Of a stretch of DNA of 64,000 bases, positions 8,999 to 17,579 are shown one piece after another. Within the stretch, counting starts at the first letter, position 1. Each line of letters opens with the position of its first letter. The notes beneath the pieces are model-generated. The model made no database searches and was not told where the DNA came from. It saw only the letters and a list, made by a program, of their open reading frames with translations. The stretch comes from Spirosoma sp. SC4-14. GTDB lineage: Bacteria; Bacteroidota; Bacteroidia; Cytophagales; Spirosomataceae. The position numbers and the translations under genes were made by a program. Location of the stretch: positions 6,131,001 through 6,195,000 of the forward strand of contig NZ_CP147518.1 in the NCBI RefSeq assembly GCF_037201965.1, written 5' to 3'.

Positions 8999-9460
8999 AT
9001 GGCTTCTACACTGGTAATACAACTAACTGGTCTACCGACCATCTATAACGTTACCTACGCCGTTGGTCTTGGTCAGGCGAATCGACGGACCGATGTACTA
9101 TTGGTCCAGACCCTGTTAAAAATGGCGGAGGTCATGACACTATCGGGTGGGTTACCAGGCGGTTCAACGGGCCATATTAAGGTAGATGGCTATTATGGGC
9201 CACAAACGCAGGGGTACATTACGGCCTTTCAGCAAACAATGGCTTTGGTGGAAAAAAAATTAATTAGCCAGGACAAGATTGTTAGTCCTTCATCGAAAGA
9301 CGGATATACCAAAAGCGGCTGGCTCTATACCATCGTACACCTTAACCGAGCCGCAAAAGATCGCGACTCATCAGCCTATAAACGGATACCCTTCGAACCA
9401 GAAACACCACCCGAATTACGAACTGCGCTGATGGGTCCACCCGAAGTGTTCAACCCCTAA
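8999..9460 (+). CDS. Peptidoglycan-binding-like protein of T6SS cluster
   Basis: 153 aa without signal peptide. Residues about 28-80 resemble the three-helix PG_binding_1 fold: DVLLVQTLLK, then a loop, VDGYYGPQTQGYITAFQ, where the D-G-x-[YF]-G-x-x-T pattern is typical of that fold. The C-terminal half is helical and unassigned. Absence of an export signal together with the T6SS location suggests delivery or baseplate association rather than Sec export. It may target cargo to peptidoglycan. Confidence 0.7.
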   Translation: MASTLVIQLTGLPTIYNVTYAVGLGQANRRTDVLLVQTLLKMAEVMTLSGGLPGGSTGHIKVDGYYGPQTQGYITAFQQTMALVEKKLISQDKIVSPSSKDGYTKSGWLYTIVHLNRAAKDRDSSAYKRIPFEPETPPELRTALMGPPEVFNP

Positions 9461-9477
9461 CTACCAATCACCAAACG

Positions 9478-9915
9478 ATGCTAAACCCCTATTCACTCCA
9501 CTACCCCATCGCTAACCTGCTCCATAAGCAGACGCAACCGCATATACCCGTAGTGGACGCCATTCGCGAGCATATCAATTTGCTGCTGGCCACCCGCCTG
9601 GACGAATACCGGTATGATCCGGCTATGGGGTGCGGCATCTGGCAGGAAGATTACGCTAACATCACCAATCCAACCCAATGGAAAAGTGATGCCGAACAGG
9701 CCATTATGAGCCTGATTCTGCAATATGAAAAACGACTGCAATACGCCAGGGTATATGTCGACATTGATGAACCCGCCGATCAGGATGCCGATGGCCGAAT
9801 TATTCGTATTCGCCGACGCATCCTTATCCGGGTTAGCGGCAACCTGCCCGAAACGGGCGAAACCATGTCCGAACAAACATTTATCATGTATTTCAGCCCA
9901 TTAGCCAGCGAGTAA
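9478..9915 (+). CDS. tssE: T6SS baseplate wedge protein TssE (gp25-like)
   Basis: 145 aa, typical of gp25-like baseplate wedge proteins that nucleate sheath polymerisation. Visible features: N-terminal helix, VDAIREHINLLLATRLDEYRYDP with the family's loop, the NPTQWKSDAEQAIMSLILQYEKRL helix, and the C-terminal beta part IRRRILIRVSGNL. Cytoplasmic. Its position between three cargo-like genes rather than beside tssF-tssG is slightly unusual, but all are co-directional with short gaps. Confidence 0.88.
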   Translation: MLNPYSLHYPIANLLHKQTQPHIPVVDAIREHINLLLATRLDEYRYDPAMGCGIWQEDYANITNPTQWKSDAEQAIMSLILQYEKRLQYARVYVDIDEPADQDADGRIIRIRRRILIRVSGNLPETGETMSEQTFIMYFSPLASE

Positions 9916-9930
9916 TTCCTTTCTCAGCTT

Positions 9931-10389
9931 ATGTCACTACGTCAGAACATATTGAATTTCGCCCGTCCGAAACGAGGTCATCGGGTTGGCAATGGCCAAT
10001 GCTGGACCTTTGTTGAAACGGCCCTCCGAACGGCTGGTGCACGCACATCGAACGACATGATGGGAGCCGAAAACGTGGTCGACGACGCTGATTATGTGTG
10101 GGGCGACCCCGTTACACTGGCCAGCCTCCAACCGGGCGATATCATTCAGTTTCGGGATTACAGCTACACCAGCACCGGCGACGATGGCAGCATAACTGTC
10201 GAACGGCCACACCACACGGCCATTGTTTCGTCGGTTGGCACCAATGGCCAGGTTACGGTACTTGAACAAAACATCGACGACACGCAGATAGTCCGACAGA
10301 ATACGCTCTACCTGCGCGATGGTGCGTTTGGCGGCCGGTCTGTAACCGTCACGGGGCAAATGTGGTTTTACCGGGCGCTACCAAAGTAA
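9931..10389 (+). CDS. CHAP-domain peptidoglycan amidase/peptidase-like protein
   Basis: 152 aa, essentially one CHAP (NlpC/P60 superfamily) domain. Candidate catalytic residues are Cys24 (NGQCWTFVETAL), His95 (HHTAIV) and Glu112 (VLEQN), with the strand LQPGDIIQF between them, as in active CHAP enzymes. There is no signal peptide, consistent with T6SS delivery of a cell-wall hydrolase or a dedicated local wall-remodelling enzyme for apparatus assembly. It starts 15 bases after tssE. No separate immunity gene is obvious beside it. Confidence 0.82.
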   Translation: MSLRQNILNFARPKRGHRVGNGQCWTFVETALRTAGARTSNDMMGAENVVDDADYVWGDPVTLASLQPGDIIQFRDYSYTSTGDDGSITVERPHHTAIVSSVGTNGQVTVLEQNIDDTQIVRQNTLYLRDGAFGGRSVTVTGQMWFYRALPK

Positions 10390-10390
10390 G

Positions 10391-10470
10391 ACATTGGTCA
10401 TTGAACGCTAGTATACAGATAAAAGATGACCCGTGCCCAATAAAAACTGACTAATAGCCAATGACCAACT
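10391..10470. repeat. Intergenic inverted repeat, family 2 copy 1
   Basis: Contains CATTGGTCATTG near 10391 and the opposite GCCAATGACCAA near 10457, forming an imperfect stem. Related inverted 'ATTGGTCATTAGTCAT' sequences occur at 11023-11085 and 20095-20160. Occupies the gap between the CHAP and M15 genes. Confidence 0.6.
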
Positions 10471-10483
10471 AACAATCAGCAAC

Positions 10484-11017
10484 ATGGCAGCAATAGCACC
10501 AGCCGTACAGGAGTTGAAAGACACACTGGCCCAAACATTTCCAGAAATACTGAATACCGTATTCTGGGACAAGTACTGGGACAATGGCAAAGATCGCACC
10601 GGCAAACCTAAACCCAAAGGTCGCTGGGCACCACGCCTGCAGGCATCGGGCAAAAACCCGAACAGTGGCGACCCACACGACAATGGACTGGCACTCGACA
10701 TATTCCTATTCAAAACCAACTGGAGCGAATGGGCGCTGGCCACCGAACTAGTCAACGTATTCATCGTCAACAAAGCCGTGATGGGGTGGTCGGCAGTGAT
10801 TTACGACGGCATGACAACCGACGACTTCGGTGGTCCGAAAGTGTATCCGGGCCGCGATAAGCACCAAACTCATATCCATATCGAATGGCCCCGGTCGCGC
10901 GGAATAGCCAGTGCCGGGTTTTCTTATCAGATTCAGTACCAGTTGGATATGGTTGCTGTAAGCTGGCGAACAGGGGAGCAAATTAGCCCCACTGCGCACA
11001 CATATCCCAGTTATTAA
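10484..11017 (+). CDS. M15-type D,D-peptidase-like protein of T6SS cluster
   Basis: 177 aa. Metal-site pattern of the M15 / VanY-like superfamily: DPHDNGLALDI (His65, Asp72) and KHQTHIHIEW (His127/His130/His132), i.e. an H-x6-D plus H-x-H arrangement with an intervening GWSAVIYDG strand. Expected activity is cleavage of peptidoglycan stem peptides. No signal peptide is present, so delivery by the neighbouring T6SS or use at the apparatus is likely. With the CHAP protein it forms a pair that would cut amide and D-Ala bonds. Confidence 0.8.
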   Translation: MAAIAPAVQELKDTLAQTFPEILNTVFWDKYWDNGKDRTGKPKPKGRWAPRLQASGKNPNSGDPHDNGLALDIFLFKTNWSEWALATELVNVFIVNKAVMGWSAVIYDGMTTDDFGGPKVYPGRDKHQTHIHIEWPRSRGIASAGFSYQIQYQLDMVAVSWRTGEQISPTAHTYPSY

Positions 11018-11022
11018 AAATT

Positions 11023-11085
11023 AGCCATTTGTCATTGGTCATTAGTCATCAGAACAAAACCAATTGCAAATGACCAATGACTAGT
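11023..11085. repeat. Intergenic inverted repeat, family 2 copy 2
   Basis: Left arm ATTTGTCATTGGTCATTAG and right arm GCAAATGACCAATGACTAG are complementary apart from small differences. The element runs over the first possible ATG of the tssF frame (11077), which argues that the real tssF start is the next ATG at 11107. Confidence 0.7.
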
Positions 11086-11106
11086 GAGACCAATACTAAA
11101 TCGATT

Positions 11107-12915
11107 ATGCTAGAAACTCGCGACCAAATTAAAAGCCGAATGCTGCAACAGGCAGCCCGACTATGGGGCTACCAGGAAGCGGCTATCGACACTACGGCTT
11201 TCGATCCGCTGGTCGATTTGCTGGTCGGTGCATTGGCCACCGAGTCAGAACGCGTCTATGGTGAAATTCAGGCGTCGCGTGGCCGCATTCTGGAACGGCT
11301 GGTTGAATTACTGCTTCCCGAAGTCGTTACAGCACCCCGGCCTGCCCATAGCGTATTGGTAGCCCGACCTCTTGAACTGTTAGGCGAAGCGACCCGAACC
11401 GATGCTTTTTCGATCCGCCATCCGCAAACTGGCGAAGAACTCGCTCTCTCCCCCGCCGGTCATTTTTCGTTGGTGAATGGACGAGTCACCTGCCTGGCGG
11501 CCGGCCATCAACTCTGGCGTATCGACGATATGGGCAATACCATTCCGGTGACGCAGGCATCACTTCACCGTCGCCTGCCCGACTATACACTCTGGCTGGG
11601 TCTTGAGCTTATGCCCGGACTGCCTCAGGAACTCAGTTTGCGTTTTTTCTTCGACTGGAAAAACCTGCCACTGCCCATCTACGACTACGCGCAGCATCTG
11701 CCCCAAACCCGATGGTGGTTAGGCGATCAGTTGTTAACCGTTGAGCCGGGCACCGGGCGACAGACCGATTCGAGTGTATCGTCGGCAACCCAGGCAATGG
11801 AGAGTCATGCCGATCGCTACTACCGATCTAATTTCCTGACCGTTCGGGGGCAGTTTCCAGCGCCGATACCAACTGCCAATGGTTCGTTTCTGCCGACAGC
11901 ACTGACCGACACCTTCGATCCGGCGCTATTGCAGCCATTACCCATACTGACCTGGGTGCGGGTTGAATTCCCGACCGTATTCGGGGCCGAAATTATAGCC
12001 CGTACGGAATGCGTACTCAATGCGTTTCCGGTTCTGAACCGGCAGTTAGGCCGGGCCGTATTTCGGCTTTCAGACGGGTTGAACGTGTTTCCAATTCAGA
12101 CCGACCAACCGCTTATCGAACTGGCGGATGTATCGGATAGCGATGGCAACACATATCCGGCCTATACCGAAGCCAGCGCCAGCGATCCAACCGCCCGAAG
12201 TTATGCACTCCGACGGCAGGGCGTTGGCCGGTTCGACAGCCGTAATGCCGACGAAGCTGTCCGCCAGCTTATCGACCTGCTTCGCGACGAAAGTGCGTCG
12301 TTTGCCGCACTCGGCTACGATACCTTGCGGAGCAATATCGACGATATTCAGAAAAGCCTGCTTCGCATTCGCCAGGGCTTGCCCATTCAATCATCGGGCG
12401 AGCCGGTTCCGTTTGTGGTAGTAAACAACGGCCCCGACCGGGGTAATCTGTTTGTCAATTATTGGGCAACAGCGGCCGAGCGCGGAAATCGGCTCCCTAT
12501 TGGAGCTCGTGTAGATACCAATTCGCCCGCTTTCCAGCGCGAAGGTATGGTTCTGCTGAGGCCAACGCTGGGTGGTGCCCCCCGGCTGAGCCCTTCGGCC
12601 AGTTTACCCATCTTTCGACAGGCACTTCTTACCCGAGGGCGTGCCCTCACGGTTGAAGATATCCGGGCCGTATGCCGGGCAACAGCTCCTGATCTGATTG
12701 AACGGGTCGATGTGCAGAAAGGGTATTCCATAAGCCCTGACCCAAGACAGGGGCTGATCCGAACCCTCGACGTACGGGTTTCGCTCCGTAACCCGACACG
12801 TTTAACCGCCGACGAACATCGACAGCTTAGTCACGAACTAACCATTACGCTCCAGGATCAGTGGACAGGTTTGTTACCCCTGCGCGTTCAATTAATTAAT
12901 TCAGCAACTGTTTAA
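11107..12915 (+). CDS. tssF: T6SS baseplate protein TssF
   Basis: About 602 aa. Baseplate subunit equivalent to phage gp6, which assembles with TssG and TssK into wedges. The N-terminal LETRDQIKSRMLQQAARLWG and the FDPLVDLLVGALATESERVYGEI segment match the TssF family. The C-terminus RTLDVRVSLRNP...LTADEHRQLSHEL continues the gp6-like fold. The start is placed at 11107 because the longer frame (11077) begins inside a dispersed inverted repeat. tssG follows after 12 bases. Confidence 0.87.
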   Translation: MLETRDQIKSRMLQQAARLWGYQEAAIDTTAFDPLVDLLVGALATESERVYGEIQASRGRILERLVELLLPEVVTAPRPAHSVLVARPLELLGEATRTDAFSIRHPQTGEELALSPAGHFSLVNGRVTCLAAGHQLWRIDDMGNTIPVTQASLHRRLPDYTLWLGLELMPGLPQELSLRFFFDWKNLPLPIYDYAQHLPQTRWWLGDQLLTVEPGTGRQTDSSVSSATQAMESHADRYYRSNFLTVRGQFPAPIPTANGSFLPTALTDTFDPALLQPLPILTWVRVEFPTVFGAEIIARTECVLNAFPVLNRQLGRAVFRLSDGLNVFPIQTDQPLIELADVSDSDGNTYPAYTEASASDPTARSYALRRQGVGRFDSRNADEAVRQLIDLLRDESASFAALGYDTLRSNIDDIQKSLLRIRQGLPIQSSGEPVPFVVVNNGPDRGNLFVNYWATAAERGNRLPIGARVDTNSPAFQREGMVLLRPTLGGAPRLSPSASLPIFRQALLTRGRALTVEDIRAVCRATAPDLIERVDVQKGYSISPDPRQGLIRTLDVRVSLRNPTRLTADEHRQLSHELTITLQDQWTGLLPLRVQLINSATV

Positions 12916-12927
12916 CCTCCTAAACGC

Positions 12928-13857
12928 ATGCGTTTGTTGTACGATATACGAGCCGAAGTCTGGATTGCCGATCAACAGCAGCGGTGTGCCGTTCCGACAG
13001 AAATCGTTGTTCGTTCTAAAGGCACATTTAGCCGGGCTTATAGCACCGATATTCTGAAAGTCGACACCATTGAGGCCGACGCGCTGCACCCGCTAACGCA
13101 TGTGATGCACCTCAGCCGCGAGGGGCTCTACGACACCCTACCCGAAACCTTACATCATCCGCCCGCTCCCCCGTTGCAACCCGGACGCGACGAAGCCCGC
13201 GCCATGCTCGACCAGAGCAAACGGCTCCGTCATGAAGAAAACGAAGCCCGCACGTTCTGGCTTCCCTTTGAGCAGGAATCGTTCAGACAACGCATCCAAA
13301 TCGAAACACAGGAATCGCAGGCACTGACTCGCGCCTACGGGGCCATCTGGGACGAACTGCATAGTTATTTGTGGGGCGACTTAGGGCTAACAGCCCGTCA
13401 ACGCGCCTGCCTGCTGGCAATCTGGACAAATGCCTATCGGCTTGTTGGCGATTGGGAACAGACGGAACAGTATCTGAAAGAGTTTCTACAGGTTCCCGTC
13501 CGACTTCAGTACGGTAACTTCACCGACATCGATGATTTTTTACCGACTGAAGCCGAACCGCTACCATTAGGTCTGGGACACTTGGGGCAGGATTGGGTGC
13601 TTGGCGGAAAAGACCTCACCGACGATGGCGGTACGATCCGAATTACGCTCGGTCCCCTTTCAAACGAAGAACTAACCGATTACCTGCCCAATGGCATAGG
13701 CCTGCGCTACATAAAACTGCTGGCCGACTACCTGCTACCGGCTGATGCGGACTGGCAACTGGACGTTCGACCTAATGAACACGAAGGCATTTTTAGCCTG
13801 ACCGATGACACGACAACCGGACGCCTGGGCCTGACAACAATGCTCGCAACTAACTAA
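12928..13857 (+). CDS. tssG: T6SS baseplate protein TssG
   Basis: 309 aa, positioned directly after tssF as in most T6SS clusters. TssG partners TssF in the wedge, equivalent to phage gp53/gp7. The protein is soluble, with a charged helical central part and a beta-rich C-terminal half. Sequence similarity to proteobacterial TssG is weak, as expected for Bacteroidota members, so the call rests on size, order and general composition. Confidence 0.75.
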   Translation: MRLLYDIRAEVWIADQQQRCAVPTEIVVRSKGTFSRAYSTDILKVDTIEADALHPLTHVMHLSREGLYDTLPETLHHPPAPPLQPGRDEARAMLDQSKRLRHEENEARTFWLPFEQESFRQRIQIETQESQALTRAYGAIWDELHSYLWGDLGLTARQRACLLAIWTNAYRLVGDWEQTEQYLKEFLQVPVRLQYGNFTDIDDFLPTEAEPLPLGLGHLGQDWVLGGKDLTDDGGTIRITLGPLSNEELTDYLPNGIGLRYIKLLADYLLPADADWQLDVRPNEHEGIFSLTDDTTTGRLGLTTMLATN

Positions 13858-13939
13858 TTGCAAGAACGAAAGAGTGATTCCCTAAGAGAATCCGCTCGTT
13901 ACTACGACTCAACTACCCACTCTTTCACTAATTACCCCA

Positions 13940-14788
13940 ATGGAAACTGCTGTCATTCTTACCGTTGTACTTTATGTCGCTCTGGCCATCCTCTGCCTGA
14001 TCGGGCTGGGCATACGACACTCGTTTGCTGCGATCTTCACCAAAAAACTTCTGATGTATACCGTGGTGAGTCTGGTCATTGCAGCCGCACTGGGAGCTGC
14101 TTTTGCCCGGTTCGAATCGCTTGTTACGGTCTTTTACTGGATCGAAATTGTAGCATTGGCACTAGGCATTGTTCATGTGCTGGTATCACGCACGATGCTC
14201 CCGCACATCGCTCAGGGTGGTTTCTGGAGCGAATTTCTGCTTGCCGCTGCCATACTGCTGCTAACAGCCGGTGCATTTACGGGACTATTTCAGGGTTTGC
14301 AACATTCCGACCGTTTTTTACCAGCGCTGATTTCGGGATTTCTGCCTTTTTTTCTTCCGCTGTTGTTTTTATATGCCTACACGGCCTGGCTGGCTATTCC
14401 GCCTAAAATATATCGGAAGTGGTTTTACCCAATCGACAGAGCAGTGCCACTCATTGAATTAAACGACACGGTGCGGCTTAATTTTCGGGTCTCGAAAACA
14501 CCCGATTCTATCGATTTAGCGATATACACCGTTAAAGCCCCTATCGACCGCACGCTGCACGACCTGTTTCACTACATGATTTATTCGCATAATGCCGAAG
14601 AAAATCCTGAACAGCCCATCATGTATTACGAGCAAAATCATGAAGGCAGTCTGCTCGGCTGGGTATTCTATAAAGAGTCGCTGGGCGGTTTGTCGAAGCA
14701 GTTTCTCGATCCTGCACTAACGCTGACCCGCAACGGTGTAAAAGCCAATGATGTCATTATTGCCCGCAGTTTTGTAAGCACTGAATAA
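13940..14788 (+). CDS. tssN: TssN, T6SSiii-specific inner-membrane protein
   Basis: 282 aa. Five hydrophobic segments occupy the N-terminal 160 residues (for example VILTVVLYVALAILCLIGLG, MYTVVSLVIAAALGAAF, FLLAAAILLLTAGAF), followed by a soluble C-terminal domain of about 120 residues. This is the layout of TssN, a component found in the Bacteroidota T6SS in place of the TssJLM membrane complex. It sits between tssG and tssK. An overlapping frame on the same strand (13858-14406) has no such features and is spurious. Confidence 0.78.
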   Translation: METAVILTVVLYVALAILCLIGLGIRHSFAAIFTKKLLMYTVVSLVIAAALGAAFARFESLVTVFYWIEIVALALGIVHVLVSRTMLPHIAQGGFWSEFLLAAAILLLTAGAFTGLFQGLQHSDRFLPALISGFLPFFLPLLFLYAYTAWLAIPPKIYRKWFYPIDRAVPLIELNDTVRLNFRVSKTPDSIDLAIYTVKAPIDRTLHDLFHYMIYSHNAEENPEQPIMYYEQNHEGSLLGWVFYKESLGGLSKQFLDPALTLTRNGVKANDVIIARSFVSTE

Positions 14789-14808
14789 GAAGTCAAAACG
14801 ACCGATCT

Positions 14809-15945
14809 ATGTTACCCGAACTCACTCACTGGCCCATTAACTGGGCCGATGGCATGAAAATAACCCGGCAACATTTGCTGGGTAACGATAATGCATACCA
14901 CGACTCCATTCGGGATGTTGGCGGTATGCTGCTGAATCCGCTAAACTACGGTTTACTACCACCCGCTCCGGGCAAAGACAGTCCATTGGCCATCAGTTGC
15001 GATGGGCAGGAGTTAGTGCTTAGTGCCTGTCGGGCTGTAACACCCGGCGGTGCGCGAATTGAACTCAACGCAGCCCAACCACCTTTGCGACTGGCCCTCT
15101 CTGCTGCCCGCGACGAATGGATGCGACTCGGACAAACATCGGGCTATGCCGTGGTGGAAGTCAATCCATTTGAGCCAGCACCCTTTGGGCAACCCGATCC
15201 AGAGGAGGTGCCCTTACGCTATCCATTTTCGACGCCGGGTTATCGGCTGGGTGCTCTACCGCAATCGGCCCTGGCGAATTCATTATCGGCAGCATATCAT
15301 ATGCCCGTAGGCAAACTGTCGCTGGCAAACGGCGTTTTCACCCTCATACCCGATTATTTACCACCCTGCCGAATGGTTGGCGTGTTGCCCGCCATGCAGC
15401 AACAATACCTGACCATTGGTAGCCGTATGGGCGAAATTGCCGGTTTTGCTACGGCCATCATCGTACGCGTACGTACCAATGCCCGATCGGGTCAGCCCAA
15501 TCTGCTGGCCACAACCATTGGCTATCTGGCCGAAGCCACAGTACGTACCATTGCCGACAATCTGGATGCCTTTCAGTTGAGAGGGCCCTACGAGTCGCCC
15601 GTATTTGTGGCTGAGTTTGGGATGCGTTTTGCCCGCGCCATGACCCTGATGATTCAAAGCACGCCCGACCGGGAAAAAGAAGCGATGTTCAATTATTTTA
15701 AAAACTGGTGTGGGGTTAGCCCGGTGCAGTTCGAATCGGCCATGCAGGACGTGCTCGACAAAGAATATACGCACTCCGACTGCCAGCCTATTTTGCTATC
15801 GATCATTAACCTATGCGACGTAGTGATTGCCCTCTATGGCAAACTCAGCCAGTTGAACTACGTTGAGAAAGATAAAGACGAGTTTTTTGTCGACCGGCAG
15901 GATACACCCAAAAACGGCACTAAACGCAGTTTCTGGGGTGGATAA
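14809..15945 (+). CDS. tssK: T6SS baseplate adaptor TssK
   Basis: 378 aa. TssK trimers link the baseplate wedge to the membrane complex. The N-terminal HWPINWADGMKITRQHLLG segment corresponds to the conserved TssK shoulder motif (W-x-E/D-G-M...QH), and the C-terminal helical part fits the neck/head regions. It is shorter than proteobacterial TssK (about 445 aa), consistent with the T6SSiii form that must contact TssN/O/P rather than TssL/M. Starts 21 bases after tssN. Confidence 0.82.
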   Translation: MLPELTHWPINWADGMKITRQHLLGNDNAYHDSIRDVGGMLLNPLNYGLLPPAPGKDSPLAISCDGQELVLSACRAVTPGGARIELNAAQPPLRLALSAARDEWMRLGQTSGYAVVEVNPFEPAPFGQPDPEEVPLRYPFSTPGYRLGALPQSALANSLSAAYHMPVGKLSLANGVFTLIPDYLPPCRMVGVLPAMQQQYLTIGSRMGEIAGFATAIIVRVRTNARSGQPNLLATTIGYLAEATVRTIADNLDAFQLRGPYESPVFVAEFGMRFARAMTLMIQSTPDREKEAMFNYFKNWCGVSPVQFESAMQDVLDKEYTHSDCQPILLSIINLCDVVIALYGKLSQLNYVEKDKDEFFVDRQDTPKNGTKRSFWGG

Positions 15946-16021
15946 GCCAAGTTCTTCGTCTTCCGTTTTTTTTAGTGGAGCTTCCAGCATCTAACCGCTA
16001 ACGTCCAGCATCCAAAAATCA

Positions 16022-16522
16022 ATGAACGCATCTTTTATCAAATTTTTACTCGTAACGCTTCTTCTGGGCGGAGTTCTTGGAGCCGTTGTGTATCTGGCCA
16101 ACGGTCAGGGGCCGTCGGGCGGTCAGGGGCCGTCAGCCGACCAGGAAGAGCATTTCCTGAGCGATGTTCGCCAGGCCGATAGTTTACACATCAAATTAAA
16201 GAAAACCGACCCCAGCGAACAGGCCAGCGAATTTTCGACACTTCGCTTCAGGCAGGAAGAAGCTATCGGCCGAATGGAAACCGGCTACAGAGCCGATACA
16301 ACTTTTCAATCGCTGTCCCGAATCGCCGGTCGCAACTACAGCAAACTACTGGGTACTGTAGCCGTGCAGGCCACCGACCGGCAAACCAAAGCCGAAACTA
16401 AAGAACAACTAACCGATGAGGTAGCTACGCTGAAAACCGACATTCAAAGCCTGGAAACGCAATTGATGCTGAAACAGTCGAGCCTGGAAAGTATGCGGGC
16501 ACTGAAAGCCGCTCAAAACTAA
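16022..16522 (+). CDS. tssO: TssO, T6SSiii membrane-anchored coiled-coil protein
   Basis: 166 aa with one N-terminal membrane segment (FIKFLLVTLLLGGVLGAVVY), a short G/S/Q repeat linker (GQGPSGGQGPS) and a periplasmic helical region ending in a coiled coil (residues about 125-160, KTDIQSLETQLMLKQSSLES). Single-pass layout and position between tssK and tssP match TssO of the Bacteroidota T6SS, a proposed part of its trans-envelope complex. Confidence 0.72.
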   Translation: MNASFIKFLLVTLLLGGVLGAVVYLANGQGPSGGQGPSADQEEHFLSDVRQADSLHIKLKKTDPSEQASEFSTLRFRQEEAIGRMETGYRADTTFQSLSRIAGRNYSKLLGTVAVQATDRQTKAETKEQLTDEVATLKTDIQSLETQLMLKQSSLESMRALKAAQN

Positions 16523-16581
16523 CTATTTCGCGCATCAGCCGCAGGGTTGAGGCACTTACGCTATAAACAGAAATTTTCTTC

Positions 16582-17541
16582 ATGAAGCCGCTTAACCAAG
16601 CCGAACGAAGTAAACGCTGGGGCCAGTTTCTGGGCTTTTATGCCACGTTGTTACTGGTTGTTACCCTATGCTGGTGGCTATCGCTTTCATTGATTCCACG
16701 GTTAACCACCGTACAGCAACACCAGACCATTCAGGAAATGATGGCCTACCGCAAGCAACTCGCCGGAACCGATAAGATGCTAACGGCCGTAGAGCAGGGC
16801 GCTCCACTGACCGACAACTGGCTGCGTACCTTTTATGCTAACACCAGTGCACTCGATCAGCAGTTTCCGAAGCCTCTTTTTATGGCTACCACCAATAGCT
16901 ATCGACAACTGGCGGGCGAATACGAAAATGCCCGCAAAGAGGGCGATGCCGACATCCAGCTACTGAATTCGCAAAAGATCCAGTTAGAAGCCAAAAAGGC
17001 CACTTTGCTGGCAGCTTTGGCAAACGCCGGCAAAGAGCTGAACGCAGTTGCCGCAGCCCCAAAGGCGGGGGGAGCTAAACCAGCTCCCGCAGCACCTGCT
17101 GGTCCAATGATCAACCCAAGCCTGTTCGGACCGTTTAAACCCCTGCTTATTTCAGGTACGGGCGAATTCGGCAAAAATAACCCGGAGGTGAATGTATCGG
17201 TGCAGTTCATGATTATTCGCGAGCATCAGGTGGTACTGGGCGTTTATTTCGAAACTGGCGGAGCCGATGCCGGAACACTCGCCAAGGTTACAGAACGCAA
17301 AGAATTATATACCGCCCCTCCTGGCTATAAAATCGTAGGGTTGTCGGTACCCGAGCGTACGCCCTGGCGGGTCAACTACGTCGACAAAACAACAACTGCC
17401 GATCAGTTTACCATTGCCGACGGCCTGATGTCGCTGACTGTCAATGGCAATACTGCCGGACTCGATATTGGTGCAACTGGCGGAAGTGCGCTATCGATTC
17501 AATTAAAAAAACCAATAAAAGTGGAATTGGAAAAAGAATAA
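16582..17541 (+). CDS. tssP: TssP, T6SSiii membrane-anchored protein
   Basis: 319 aa. Membrane anchor near residues 14-36 (FLGFYATLLLVVTLCWWLSL), helical/coiled-coil region to about 160, an Ala/Pro-rich hinge (GGAKPAPAAPAGP), then a beta-rich C-terminal domain. This matches the expected layout of TssP, which together with TssO and TssN replaces the TssJLM complex. It follows tssO by 59 bases and precedes an exported pseudoprotease. Confidence 0.72.
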   Translation: MKPLNQAERSKRWGQFLGFYATLLLVVTLCWWLSLSLIPRLTTVQQHQTIQEMMAYRKQLAGTDKMLTAVEQGAPLTDNWLRTFYANTSALDQQFPKPLFMATTNSYRQLAGEYENARKEGDADIQLLNSQKIQLEAKKATLLAALANAGKELNAVAAAPKAGGAKPAPAAPAGPMINPSLFGPFKPLLISGTGEFGKNNPEVNVSVQFMIIREHQVVLGVYFETGGADAGTLAKVTERKELYTAPPGYKIVGLSVPERTPWRVNYVDKTTTADQFTIADGLMSLTVNGNTAGLDIGATGGSALSIQLKKPIKVELEKE

Positions 17542-17579
17542 AGACCCAGGCACCACTGTCTGAACAACTTGCCACTACC

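Noticed and set aside
11077..11106. Longer N-terminus of TssF
   Set aside because: The extra ten codons lie in a dispersed inverted repeat; family similarity starts after the ATG at 11107.
13858..14406. Plus-strand ORF of 182 aa overlapping tssN
   Set aside because: Cys/His/Arg-rich low-complexity translation in another frame of tssN; the tssN frame has clear membrane helices.
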